The notes under the pieces are model-generated. The model had not been told where the DNA came from. It saw only the letters and a list, made by a program, of their open reading frames with translations, and made no database searches. Below are positions 54,689 to 63,449 of a stretch of DNA of 64,000 bases, one piece after another. Position 1 is the first letter of the stretch. Each line of letters opens with the position of its first letter. The stretch is taken from positions 418,959-482,958 of the forward strand of contig NZ_QETB01000004.1 in assembly GCF_003123745.1 (NCBI RefSeq), given 5' to 3'. The stretch is from Ancrocorticia populi (GTDB lineage Bacteria; Actinomycetota; Actinomycetes; Actinomycetales; Actinomycetaceae). The translations under genes were made by a program, and so were the position numbers.

Positions 54689-54990
54689 CACGAACACTTG
54701 CAGAGCAGCTTGCTCGCCGTCCTGTTGACGAAGATCGGGTTGAACTACTCGCCCACAACATGCGGCAACAAGTTCGAGCAACAAGGCTCCGTGAACTCCG
54801 CGACCAGCAAGGGATCACCCAGAAAGAACTGGCCGAGCAACTCCATGTTTCCCAGAATCGCGTTTCCCAAATCGAGACAGGAAAGCTCGACAAAACCCAG
54901 ATCAACACGCTCCGACACTACGTCGAGGCACTGGGCGGATCACTTCACGTTGAGGCCTCATTTGGCGACACTAGGTACTTGATCGCTTAA
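54685..54990 (+). CDS. HigA-type XRE-family antitoxin
   Basis: 101 residues. Central HTH: QQVRATRLRELRDQQGITQKELAEQLHVSQNRVSQIETGKL, with a C-terminal strand VEALGGSLHVEASFGD usual for HigA partners of Gp49 toxins. Represses its own operon and binds the toxin. Coupled to the degraded toxin by ATGA overlap. Function may persist as a repressor. Confidence 0.85.
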   Translation: MTRTLAEQLARRPVDEDRVELLAHNMRQQVRATRLRELRDQQGITQKELAEQLHVSQNRVSQIETGKLDKTQINTLRHYVEALGGSLHVEASFGDTRYLIA

Positions 54991-55155
54991 GCTAGTCCCT
55001 TACGAATCCCTACAGAAGATCCTGAGTGCTAAGGGCGGTATCTCGGCCATCTAGACATACCTATCAGCCTTGACCCAGCCAGCCGTGACCGGCGTCAATG
55101 CGCCGCGCTCCAAGCTCTTGTACATTTAGTACGTACCGTATGAAGGAGATGTGCC

Positions 55156-56085
55156 ATGCTGCCGTTGTCTGCTTATCGCGAGGCAATCCATCTAGATGAA
55201 CCGTTCGACCGGCCCAAGCCGGATCCCCGTTCGGATCGTGCCCTGTTCGATGTTGTGCTTGCCGGGCTGCCGGAGGGCCACTTGGAACCCACCACGCCGG
55301 CGGCAGAGGCTGCGCAAGCAGTTGAAGAGCTCTATGACATGTCTGATCTTCAGGATGCCCTGCGCCTCGTGCTGATGGGCCTATCCGCGAGCGAGATCTC
55401 GGATGAGGCACTTGAGGCCATCAACGTCCTTCTGTACCGCAATTCCGCAGCGCTCGGCCGCACTACCGGCACGAACCTCATGCGCGTATCCGAGATGATG
55501 CCAACGTCCGATTACGGTTCGGCCCGCAACGTGGCTATGTGGCGCGGGGACGTGCGCGAACTCGTGGCCGATGCCGTGGTGAACGCCGCGCTCCCCTCCC
55601 TCCAGGGCTGCACGGATCCCAACCACCCCTGCATTGACAACTTCATTCACGCCCAGGCCGGGCCGTGGCTGCGCGATGATTGCAAGGTTATCCGTGATAT
55701 GCAGGGCCGCGATGATGAGGTGGGCGGTGCCGAGATCACCCGCGCCTACCGCATGCCGTCAAACTACGTGCTGCACACTGTCAGTCCTCGCGTGACGGGT
55801 TCTCAGGTGACTGAGGCCGATCGTGAAGCCCTCGCCTCCTGCTACACCTCCTGCCTCGATCTGGCTCTGGAGAAGGGCGATATCCACACTGTTTCGTTCT
55901 GCGCGCTTTCCACCGGAGAAAACGGCTTCCCCTTCGAGGTTGCCACAGAAATTGCGCTGTCCACAGTGAATAAGTGGCTGCACGCCCACGGTTCGGACCA
56001 GATCAATCTGGTGATCTTCAATATCTTTGAGGATACGGATGCGGCGCGCTACATCGATGCCCTCAAGCAGTGGATTGAGGACTAG
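55156..56085 (+). CDS. Zinc-containing macrodomain protein (protein-ADP-ribose hydrolase)
   Basis: 309 residues from the ATG after AAGGAGATGTGCC. Residues 1-125 are a helical N-terminal region; the macrodomain starts at WRGDVRELVADAVVNAALPS (129 on) with the zinc-binding GCTDPNHPCIDN (Cys152, His157, Cys159) and MPSNYVLHTVSPRV. This Cys-His-Cys loop is the hallmark of the Zn-macro hydrolases that remove ADP-ribose from modified proteins. In other bacteria they are encoded with a SirTM sirtuin and a GcvH-like carrier; neither is adjacent here. Confidence 0.88.
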   Translation: MLPLSAYREAIHLDEPFDRPKPDPRSDRALFDVVLAGLPEGHLEPTTPAAEAAQAVEELYDMSDLQDALRLVLMGLSASEISDEALEAINVLLYRNSAALGRTTGTNLMRVSEMMPTSDYGSARNVAMWRGDVRELVADAVVNAALPSLQGCTDPNHPCIDNFIHAQAGPWLRDDCKVIRDMQGRDDEVGGAEITRAYRMPSNYVLHTVSPRVTGSQVTEADREALASCYTSCLDLALEKGDIHTVSFCALSTGENGFPFEVATEIALSTVNKWLHAHGSDQINLVIFNIFEDTDAARYIDALKQWIED

Positions 56086-56161
56086 AGGCCCACACCCAAC
56101 CGCATAACGCTCCATACTATGGAAAAGCGAAGGGATGAACCCATCCGCTCACCATAGTGAA

Positions 56162-56196
56162 GGAAGGGCCAGAACGATCGAAGTTCTGGTCCTTCT
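56162..56196 (+). terminator. Hairpin terminator of the macrodomain gene
   Basis: 14-bp stem (GGAAGGGCCAGAAC / GTTCTGGTCCTTCT, two G-T pairs) with a seven-base loop, followed by ACTATTTG. Confidence 0.7.
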
Positions 56197-56212
56197 ACTA
56201 TTTGTTAGCCCA

Positions 56213-56230
56213 TTTAGGGACGACGACGAA
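56213..56230 (+). repeat. ACGACGACG motif, copy 7
   Basis: TTTAGGGACGACGACGAA, 17 bases after the terminator of the macrodomain gene and before the convergent LCP gene. Confidence 0.55.
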
Positions 56231-56266
56231 TCCTCCCGTCCGCACAGCACTCCCCTTGTGGGTGGT

Positions 56267-57301
56267 TTAGTCCACCGGACGTCCGGAGAGGGTATCGAAG
56301 TCACTCTCGTTTTCTTCCATGAAGGTAGACACGTCATCTTGCTGGAAGGCCTCGGACACACTAGCCAGCTTGTCCTCGTCTAGGAGAACGATGGACTGGC
56401 CATCATCGGACGTGCCGGTTCCCGTAACGGGTGCGGTGAAGAAGATCAGGTTGTTCTTGTTGAAGTCTGAAAGCGAGGTACCGATCGAGATGATCTTGTT
56501 TATCCCAAGGTCTTCATCAATGGCTACGTTCTTGCTCATGGTGTCGGTAATATCCACGATGTTCCCAGGTGAGGATAGTGTCTCCCTAGTCAGCAGCTGG
56601 GACAGCACGGCCTTCATCCAGGCCTGCTGACGCCGCACGCGATCGAAATCGCCGCGGGGTAGGCTGTAACGTTCACGGACGTATTCGAGCGCTGCCTCGC
56701 CGCCCATCTTTTGGGGACCTTCCGCAGTTTCGAGGGTGACGCCGCCTACGATGTCCGTGAGCTTTGTAAAAGCCATGAAATCCACCACCGCGATATGATC
56801 GATCCGGATACCGGTCACCTGCTCAACGGTTTCGATAGTCAGTGGCGCACCACCATATGAGAATGCTGCGTTGATCTTGTTCATCCCGTAGCCGGGAACC
56901 TCTACCCACGAATCACGCGGGATGGACATGACGGAGATGTGCTCACGGTCCCCAGAGATCTGGATGATCATGAGGGCGTCGGTGCGCTGGGCTCCAAACT
57001 TCCAATCGTTAGGGTCTCCGGCGGAAATCCTGGAATCCGATCCCATGATCAGAACGTTCACCGGCGCCTTATCCCCCGATTCCACTGACGCCACGCTGGG
57101 ACGATTCGTGATCTCCTCGAACGGATTGCCAAAGCTCTGCATTGAGTTGATCGCCCGATTGGCAAAGAATCCGATAGCTGCGGCCGCTGCGATAACCAGC
57201 GCGAGGAGCACAGTCAGGATGATGACGGTAATCTTCCATCCCTTGCGCTTCTTCTTGGGCGCTGCTTCAGGCGCAACTTCGTCAATGTCGGATTCACTCA
57301 T
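56267..57301 (-). CDS. LytR-CpsA-Psr (LCP) family cell-wall glycopolymer ligase
   Basis: 344 residues. Basic N-terminus, one transmembrane helix at about 23-47, then the extracellular LCP domain with FGAQRTDALMIIQI, SIPRDSWVEVPGYGMNKINAAFSYGG (conserved Arg and Lys) and YVRERYSLPRGDFDRVRRQQ. Attaches wall polymers such as arabinogalactan or teichoic acid-like glycans to peptidoglycan. In line with a nearby acyltransferase and tyrosine phosphatase, this suggests a cell-surface polysaccharide neighbourhood. Confidence 0.93.
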   Translation of the reverse strand: MSESDIDEVAPEAAPKKKRKGWKITVIILTVLLALVIAAAAAIGFFANRAINSMQSFGNPFEEITNRPSVASVESGDKAPVNVLIMGSDSRISAGDPNDWKFGAQRTDALMIIQISGDREHISVMSIPRDSWVEVPGYGMNKINAAFSYGGAPLTIETVEQVTGIRIDHIAVVDFMAFTKLTDIVGGVTLETAEGPQKMGGEAALEYVRERYSLPRGDFDRVRRQQAWMKAVLSQLLTRETLSSPGNIVDITDTMSKNVAIDEDLGINKIISIGTSLSDFNKNNLIFFTAPVTGTGTSDDGQSIVLLDEDKLASVSEAFQQDDVSTFMEENESDFDTLSGRPVD

Positions 57302-57406
57302 GCCGGTGCACTTTTCTGAAGTGAGATCGCTTGATACGTCGATCTGGGTATGGAGAATTATCCGCTCAAGAGCAGCAATTAAGCAATAGGTATCTTGACC
57401 AGTATC

Positions 57407-58489
57407 CTAGCTAAGCACCCTCTGAAGCAGCCTCCGCATCCGCGGCCGCACCGGGCGCTCCACCCACCTCTCAAGCATATAGGCAACAATAAGGCTGGCC
57501 GCGACGGCGATGGCTAACGTCAGCCACCTGCCCATAGTGGGTTCGAGCCGCCCGATCAGCCAGAGTCCCCAGTAGTGATGCGTGAGGTAGAGCGGGTATG
57601 TAAGCGCTCCGGCCTTCGTCATCCACGTATATCCCCGATGCTTGAACGGAGTGAGGGTCAGGACGGTCATGAGCGCGATGATCGCCACAACCACGATCGC
57701 AACGCCAACATCGGTAACAAAGCGACCGTCAGTTGGTTCGTTCGGGACGCTGAAATACAGCGTGTTGTGGATCCCAATGGCAGCGTTGAACGCGAAGAGT
57801 AGCCAGAGCTCAAACTTCGATCCGTGCTTATGAATCAGATACAGGCACATACCCAGCGCGAAGAAGGAGAAGTACTTCGCACCGGTGATATCTATGAGCC
57901 TCAGATCTTCTGATTCCGCAACCAGCAGCATGAGACTCGGGTATACGGCCAGAAAGATCGTGTAGCCACGGTACGTGACCTTCGCAGCCATGAGGCAAGC
58001 CATGATGATGTAGAAAACTAGCTCGATCCACAACGTCCAATACACATCGTCTACATGCGAGACGTCGGCGGGCACCTGAAACATCGTAAGGTTCACGAGC
58101 ACTTGGGGAACTGTGACGCCATCGCCCAGCTCCGGAGCTGTCCAAGTTCGCAGGCACGCAGTAGCAATGACGGCAAGCCAGTACGCCGGGAAGATGCGAG
58201 CCGCACGGGCGGCCGCGAAGCTGGAGACCGTCCTGCCCTCGGTGGACATCAGGATCACAAAGCCACTCACGATGAAGAAGAGCTGGACACCCAAATACCC
58301 GTATGAGGAGATGATCGAGAGATCGGGGAACATTCCGCGCGTGGATCGTGGCCACTGATCTGCGTCACGCGATACGAAGTGGTAGAACACCACTGCTAGG
58401 GCCGCGAGGAAGCGGGCGAAGTCCAGCAAGTAGAAGCGTGGAGAGGATGGCGAACCTTGTGGCGCTTGCTTACCTGACGTCAAAGGCAC
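57407..58489 (-). CDS. Acyltransferase 3 family membrane protein
   Basis: 360 residues, about ten transmembrane helices. Starts FYLLDFARFLAALAVVFYHFVSRD, with the conserved His-containing first helix, then SSYGYLGVQLFFIVSGFVIL, the second landmark of the family. Such proteins O-acetylate surface glycans or lipids. Located between LCP and tyrosine phosphatase genes on the same strand. The specific target is unknown. Confidence 0.9.
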   Translation of the reverse strand: MPLTSGKQAPQGSPSSPRFYLLDFARFLAALAVVFYHFVSRDADQWPRSTRGMFPDLSIISSYGYLGVQLFFIVSGFVILMSTEGRTVSSFAAARAARIFPAYWLAVIATACLRTWTAPELGDGVTVPQVLVNLTMFQVPADVSHVDDVYWTLWIELVFYIIMACLMAAKVTYRGYTIFLAVYPSLMLLVAESEDLRLIDITGAKYFSFFALGMCLYLIHKHGSKFELWLLFAFNAAIGIHNTLYFSVPNEPTDGRFVTDVGVAIVVVAIIALMTVLTLTPFKHRGYTWMTKAGALTYPLYLTHHYWGLWLIGRLEPTMGRWLTLAIAVAASLIVAYMLERWVERPVRPRMRRLLQRVLS

Positions 58490-58604
58490 AACCCTCTCGC
58501 TACTTCCAAATGATACGGGTCAGCCTACGCCGGGCTTGATCGTTATTGCATGCCCGCTAAGCCCACCAGTCTCCGCCAGCGGCTGAAATATGCGGTTCTG
58601 GCCG

Positions 58605-59261
58605 TCAGTTGAAATGATGCTTTCCCCGCAAGTTCAAAGGTGCCGGCGGGTCTGACGTGGCTTCGGCAAACGCTCCTTCATAGCCTTCCACTAGCTCAAG
58701 GAACTGGACAATGGCAACGTTCGCCTCAATCAGCTGGTCCGCGGATTTACGATACGTGCGCCGGTTCTCACCGTAAGGATCAACAACGTCATATGCACTT
58801 TCTCGTGATAACCGAGTCACAGTACCGCGCAGCTGGTGAGCAGCTACAACCGCTAAAACGAGGTTCTGCTTTTGGCCAGAAAATAGTTCCGCCAGATCAG
58901 ATTCTTGAACGTGTGACACTAAGTAGGCGTATTCCCGCATCGTAAAGGACTTGTTGGCTGCCGCAGGAACTGTTCTTACAACATAACGCCGGTGCCGCAA
59001 AGAGGCCGTCAAGATGAGGTCCGCTTCGTGGATGTCCTTCTCGGAAATCTGTCGGCCCCGGTGCTCGTTAATTGTCTCGAGTCCGTACTTGGCCGCTATC
59101 TTTATTTGCTGACCTGGAACAACACCGCCAACGACTGCATGTGTCCCAGCACTGGCAATCTCAAAATGCTCACAATCTAGCGCGTCCCTCAGGAAATACT
59201 CGGCCAGAGGTGACCGACAAATGTTCCCCGTGCATACCGTAAGAATGCTCAACCGCGCCAA
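58605..59261 (-). CDS. Low-molecular-weight protein tyrosine phosphatase (Wzb-like) with C-terminal extension
   Basis: 218 residues from TTG 59261 preceded by GGAAGGGAGTTGCG; an upstream ATG (59291) has no ribosome site. P-loop ILTVCTGNICRSPLAEY (C-x5-R) and the DVVDPYGENRRTYRK acid-loop region. Longer than the usual 150 residues, with an additional C-terminal stretch. Genes like this control polysaccharide export by dephosphorylating tyrosine kinases; no kinase is visible nearby. Confidence 0.9.
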   Translation of the reverse strand: MARLSILTVCTGNICRSPLAEYFLRDALDCEHFEIASAGTHAVVGGVVPGQQIKIAAKYGLETINEHRGRQISEKDIHEADLILTASLRHRRYVVRTVPAAANKSFTMREYAYLVSHVQESDLAELFSGQKQNLVLAVVAAHQLRGTVTRLSRESAYDVVDPYGENRRTYRKSADQLIEANVAIVQFLELVEGYEGAFAEATSDPPAPLNLRGKHHFN

Positions 59262-59442
59262 CGCAACTCCCTTCCACACACAGCTTCTCATAGATCTCGC
59301 TATGGGCAGCCGCCCGTATCACGCTTGCGTGGACACCCCTCCTACGAAGGACATTGCTACGCCAAGACTAGATCACTCAAAATGGGAGGCCGCGGATGTA
59401 GAAGACAAGATCTACACCCGCGACCTCTTCGGCAGGGACTAA
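59262..59442. other. Gap between the tyrosine phosphatase and the ABC exporter genes (181 bp)
   Basis: No gene assigned. A plus-strand reading frame ends at 59442 with SKWEAADVEDKIYTRDLFGRD, which looks more protein-like than chance sequence and may be the C-terminal remnant of a lost gene, but it has no ribosome site and no clear family. Confidence 0.4.
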
Positions 59443-61188
59443 CTAGTCCTGCTGCCAGCGCTCCCACAGCCTCGCATATTCGCCGCCTTGAGCCACGAGT
59501 TCGTCGTGGCTACCCAGCTCCACCACGTCGCCATCGATCATGACGGCTACACGATCCGCATCATGCGCGGTATAGAGCCGGTGGGCGATGGAGATGACCG
59601 TGCGGCCTTCCAGCACGTGGGCCAGGGCCAACTCCAGAGAGCGCGCTGCGGTCGGATCCAACAGCGAGGTGGCCTCGTCCAGCACCAGCATGCCTGGGTC
59701 CAGCAGCACGATGCGGGCCAGTGCGATCTGCTGAGCCTCGGCCGGGCTCAGTTGCTTGCCGCCCGAACCCACCTTGGTTTCGATGCCGTTCGGTAGAGCA
59801 AACACCCAGTCCGCCTCAACATCCACCAGGGCGGCCCGGATCTCCTCCTCGCTCGCATCCTCCCGAGCAAACCGCAGATTATCCGCAATGGTCCCCACGA
59901 ACACGTGGTGTTCCTGGGTCACCAGAGAAACGGCCCGGTGCCGCTCCTTCTCCGGAATCCGCGTCACTTCTGCGCCGCCGATGGCCAACGATCCTGAGGC
60001 GGGTGCGTTGATGCCCGCCACCAGCCGACCCAGGGTGGACTTGCCGGCGCCCGACGGTCCAACGATCGCCAAGGTCTCCCCCGGCCGAACCTCTAGATCC
60101 ACCCCGTGCAGCACCTCCATGCCGTCGCGGTAGGAGAATCGGGCGTCCGTCACGGCTAGCCCGTCTCCATCAGGGAACTCGCTGGCACCGGCCGGCTCGT
60201 CCTCCGCCAGCTCCTCGCTCATCACTTCCACCCCGAAGATTCGGGAGAAGGAAGCAGAGGCAAACTGGATCTCATCGATCCACCAGCCCAGCTCGTTGAG
60301 AGGCCCCCGCAGCTGCTGCGCGTACAGCGCCACGGCCGTAACGGCCCCCAGCGTGGTAAGCCCGTGGCCCATGAGGAACCCTCCCCACAGCACGGACACC
60401 AAAATCGGTGAATACACGGCGATCACCATCATGATCATGAACAGCGCCCGGATCCACGCGGTGTAGCGCTCGTTGCGCCACATTTCCCGCATGAGAGTAT
60501 CCAGCCGCCCGAGCCGGTTGCGCCCTAGATTCATCGAATCCACGGTGCGTAGTTGCTCGATGGTTTCAGACACCACGCCGGACAGCCCGGCGTATAGCGC
60601 CGATCCTGCTAGGTAGGCGGGCACGGCGCACCGCACCATCCACCGTACGATGAAGAAGATCGGCACCACGGGCAGCAGCACCACGAAGCCCACCCGCGGA
60701 TCCACAAAGAAGGCGGCCAGCATGGTCACCACGATCGTCATGACGATGATGATGATTCGTGAAATACCGCGCTGGACGAATCCGGCGATCCGATCCACAT
60801 CGTGCGTGGTCCGCCCCAGCAGGTCACCCGTTCCGGCAGACTCCACCACGGAGAGCGGCAGGTGCGTCACCCCGTACACCACTCTGTTGCGCAAGGTGGT
60901 GAACACGTATTCGCCCAGCTTCATCGCCTGAAACTCGCCGAAGTAGGCCATGAGCCCCTGCACCACAACCACACCGAACAGTACAATTACCAGGTTGCGG
61001 ATATGATCGGCCGTAGTCCCGGCCGCCACGGCATCGATCGCCTGCCCAATCACGAACGGCGCTACGATACCCAGCAGTGCCACGGAGAGCTGCAGGAAAA
61101 TCACTACGGCAAAGCGCCCCTTAAACTGGCGCATGATGCCGGCCAGCTTGGCCACGATGGTGCGCCCATCGGCTGTTGGCAGCGTCAT
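59443..61188 (-). CDS. ABC exporter half-transporter A (catalytic Walker site, degenerate signature)
   Basis: 581 residues. Six transmembrane segments (about 25-310) and an ATPase domain with intact Walker A GPSGAGKS (377-384), Q-loop VTQEHHVFVGT, Walker B LVLDEATS (501-507) and H-loop ISIAHR, but the signature motif is LSPAEAQ (480-486) instead of LSGGQ. Partner of the next gene, with an ATGA overlap; the pair forms a heterodimeric exporter of the type that expels drugs or lipids. Confidence 0.9.
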   Translation of the reverse strand: MTLPTADGRTIVAKLAGIMRQFKGRFAVVIFLQLSVALLGIVAPFVIGQAIDAVAAGTTADHIRNLVIVLFGVVVVQGLMAYFGEFQAMKLGEYVFTTLRNRVVYGVTHLPLSVVESAGTGDLLGRTTHDVDRIAGFVQRGISRIIIIVMTIVVTMLAAFFVDPRVGFVVLLPVVPIFFIVRWMVRCAVPAYLAGSALYAGLSGVVSETIEQLRTVDSMNLGRNRLGRLDTLMREMWRNERYTAWIRALFMIMMVIAVYSPILVSVLWGGFLMGHGLTTLGAVTAVALYAQQLRGPLNELGWWIDEIQFASASFSRIFGVEVMSEELAEDEPAGASEFPDGDGLAVTDARFSYRDGMEVLHGVDLEVRPGETLAIVGPSGAGKSTLGRLVAGINAPASGSLAIGGAEVTRIPEKERHRAVSLVTQEHHVFVGTIADNLRFAREDASEEEIRAALVDVEADWVFALPNGIETKVGSGGKQLSPAEAQQIALARIVLLDPGMLVLDEATSLLDPTAARSLELALAHVLEGRTVISIAHRLYTAHDADRVAVMIDGDVVELGSHDELVAQGGEYARLWERWQQD

Positions 61189-63059
61189 TTCGCTTCCTCC
61201 CCTACGCCTCGGTGGACCACGCTGTAGTAGTCCGGGTTATCAAGTAGATCGCGATGGCTTCCGCGTGCAATCTCGCGTCCGCCGGCCACCAGCACGATCT
61301 CATCGCACCGGTCCAGAACCAGCGGGGACGCCGTCACGATCACGGTGGTTTTGCCGCGGCGCACCTGCGCCAAGTTGCCGGCGATTCGCGATTCGGTGTG
61401 CGAATCCACGGCACTCGTAGGTTCGATGAGCACAGCAACGTCGGGATCCGCCGCCAGTACCCGAGCCAGTGCCACGCGCTGGCGCTGCCCGCCCGAAAGC
61501 GAGCGGCCCCGCTCGGCGATCTGGCCATCAAGCCCGCCGTCCACGGACGTCACAACGTCTCCGGCATCGGCCGCGGCAAGCGCAGCCATGAGATGCTGAT
61601 CCTCCGCGCTCACGCCCTCCACTACTTCCTTCTCGAAGAGCGCCCGGCCTTCACCACCCGGCTGCTGAATGTCACGAACTTGCTCGTACACACTGCGCGG
61701 CGCCACCTCGGGGGCATTCGGCCCCAGCACGCCGGAGCGCAGGCTTCCCGTGAACAGCTCGGCCACGGATCCGGACAGCACGATGTGTTCGCGAACCTCA
61801 TCCACCGGATAGGACCGCAGGTCCACGCCGTCGGCAAAGGTCTGGTTGGCATCATCTACGCGGGTCAGCCGCACGCCGATCGCTGTGGTCTCCAGTGGGG
61901 AGGCCGCCACCAGCGCCGTGATCTTGTGCGGTTCAATCCGCACCCCGCTCTCCGCGTCAACCAACGCGGTCCCGCCCCAGTCCCGTGGGTTTTCGGACGG
62001 GACCACAACGTCGTCGTCGGTAACAAGCGGCTCCGCCGCAATAACGTGACCAATCTTCTTCGCGCCCACCCACGCGCGCGTGCCCATCTGGATGGTTTGC
62101 GAGATCGCGCCGATCGGCATGGACAGGAACACGGTGTAGCCGTAGAAGGAGAATAGTTGGCCCGGGCTCATCATGCCCGTGAACGTGAAGTACAGGCCGC
62201 CGCCCACCACGATCGCCGTGAACAGCGCGGGGCCGGCCGTCTGGATCGCGTTGAGGAGCGCCCGGTACTTCGCCGCCCGGATCCCCGCCTCCTGAACAAC
62301 GGTGGATTGCGCGATGTATTTTTCGTTGTAGACGTCCTCGCCGCCCACGCCGCGCAGCACGCGCAGGCCCACCACCGCGTCCGATGCGAGCGAGGTCAGG
62401 TTGCCCTGCTCCTCACGTTGAATCGCGATTCTTTGCTGAAGCGGCTTGATGATGCGCGAGATTCCGAACAGAAGCAGTGGCATCCCGATCAGCACGAACA
62501 GACCGAGTGGTACGGAGACTTGGAGCATAAGAATAGCGACGACGACGAACGCCACCGCCGAGCCCACCGCATCCGGAACGAATGCCGCAATCGCCCCGAG
62601 TTTGTCTCCATCAGTGGTAACCGAGGCAACGATATCGCCCGAGGCCATCTTCTGGGACACGTCCGTGCGGCGGCGCGACACCCTGCGGAGCAGCCAGCGC
62701 ACCGGCTCCCACGTGCCGTGCAGCCACAGGCCAATCTGGACCGGTTCGTTCAGGCTGCTCAGTGCGGCCAAGGCAATGATGCCGAGCGTCGTGAGCACCC
62801 ACGGCGTGATGCTGGGATGCAGGCCCGTTTCCAGGCCTGAATCTAGCAGCCCGCCTATCGCCCATGGCAACATCGCCATTGCCACGAAATGCGTTGCCGC
62901 CAGCAGGATGGACAAGATCAGCGTGAAGCGACTGGTCTTGAAGATGTGCTTCAGCAGCTCCTTGGGGTTGCTCGGGACCGGCGTTGGTTCGCCCTCGAGC
63001 TCCTGCAAGAACCGTGGCCAACACTTCGGCGTGGGCCCCACACGTACAGGACGTGGCAT
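61185..63059 (-). CDS. ABC exporter half-transporter B (degenerate Walker A/B, intact signature)
   Basis: 624 residues. Six transmembrane segments and an ATPase-like domain where the Walker A is replaced by ALVAASPLETTAIG (no GKS/T) and Walker B reads AVLIEPTSAVD (Asp to Ile), while the signature LSGGQRQRVALAR is consensus. It therefore complements half-transporter A: one ATP site uses the Walker motifs of A and signature of B; the other site is dead. Start after CAGGAGAAAAGA; a leader region lies upstream. Confidence 0.9.
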   Translation of the reverse strand: MPRPVRVGPTPKCWPRFLQELEGEPTPVPSNPKELLKHIFKTSRFTLILSILLAATHFVAMAMLPWAIGGLLDSGLETGLHPSITPWVLTTLGIIALAALSSLNEPVQIGLWLHGTWEPVRWLLRRVSRRRTDVSQKMASGDIVASVTTDGDKLGAIAAFVPDAVGSAVAFVVVAILMLQVSVPLGLFVLIGMPLLLFGISRIIKPLQQRIAIQREEQGNLTSLASDAVVGLRVLRGVGGEDVYNEKYIAQSTVVQEAGIRAAKYRALLNAIQTAGPALFTAIVVGGGLYFTFTGMMSPGQLFSFYGYTVFLSMPIGAISQTIQMGTRAWVGAKKIGHVIAAEPLVTDDDVVVPSENPRDWGGTALVDAESGVRIEPHKITALVAASPLETTAIGVRLTRVDDANQTFADGVDLRSYPVDEVREHIVLSGSVAELFTGSLRSGVLGPNAPEVAPRSVYEQVRDIQQPGGEGRALFEKEVVEGVSAEDQHLMAALAAADAGDVVTSVDGGLDGQIAERGRSLSGGQRQRVALARVLAADPDVAVLIEPTSAVDSHTESRIAGNLAQVRRGKTTVIVTASPLVLDRCDEIVLVAGGREIARGSHRDLLDNPDYYSVVHRGVGEEAK

Positions 63060-63092
63060 TCTTTTCTCCTGGGATGTAGTTGGAACAATCTC

Positions 63093-63266
63093 TTAGCGCC
63101 GGATCTTGCGAATCAGGTCACGCACACGGCTGAACAGAACGTGCAAATCCGGGACGTGATGCCCGAACTCCGCGGGAGGCGACATGCCTGAAGAATGCCC
63201 GTGGCGGCCAGTGGACGCGGGGGTCCACCAGACAGCAGTGCGCAGGGGAGTTTCTTGGGAAATCAT
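63093..63266 (-). CDS. Small open reading frame upstream of the ABC exporter
   Basis: 57 codons from ATG 63266 (MISQETPLRTAVWW ... VHVLF-like tail HVLFSRVRDLIRKIRR, a basic amphipathic C-terminal helix); a GTG start at 63302 adds 12 residues. It lies 33 bases upstream of the exporter on the same strand, after the leader hairpin. A GAAAGAG precedes the start, so ribosome binding is weak. It could be a secreted/exported peptide, a second leader, or non-coding; sequence alone cannot decide. Confidence 0.4.
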   Translation of the reverse strand: MISQETPLRTAVWWTPASTGRHGHSSGMSPPAEFGHHVPDLHVLFSRVRDLIRKIRR

Positions 63267-63306
63267 TGTTTTCTCTTTCAAAGGGATAGGTTTAGCCAGC
63301 ACAATT

Positions 63307-63319
63307 GCGGATTATCCGC
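63307..63319. repeat. Small palindrome in the exporter leader
   Basis: GCGGATTATCCGC: arms GCGGAT/ATCCGC around one base. It sits between the leader hairpin and the 57-codon frame. Confidence 0.5.
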
Positions 63320-63351
63320 TGTGGATGCTTGGCGCTCTTGGCCTGAGTTTG

Positions 63352-63384
63352 GGCTGAAACAGGGCACACTTCGCCCTTTCAGCC
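63352..63384 (-). promoter_or_regulatory. Hairpin directly after the leader peptide
   Basis: Stem GGCTGAAA plus GGGC (63352-63359, 63362-63365) pairs with GCCC plus TTTCAGCC (63373-63384), 12 bp with a two-base bulge and a seven-base loop. Begins three bases after the leader stop on the transcribed (minus) strand; no T-tract follows, so it is not a standard terminator. Confidence 0.65.
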
Positions 63385-63386
63385 TG

Positions 63387-63449
63387 CTAGATGGCTGTGA
63401 GCAGTGGATGCACAATGAGCCCAAAGGTGCCACCGAATCTATTCGACAT
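63387..63449 (-). CDS. Leader peptide of the ABC exporter operon (20 residues)
   Basis: MSNRFGGTFGLIVHPLLTAI, TAG stop. It has the strongest ribosome site in the region (AGGAGG, 6-base spacing) yet encodes only 20 residues, with a hairpin starting three bases after its stop. This is the arrangement of regulatory upstream peptides, such as bmrB ahead of the B. subtilis bmrCD heterodimeric exporter or the whiB7 leader, where stalling of ribosomes by an antibiotic switches on the operon. Homology to those peptides is not claimed. Confidence 0.6.
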   Translation of the reverse strand: MSNRFGGTFGLIVHPLLTAI

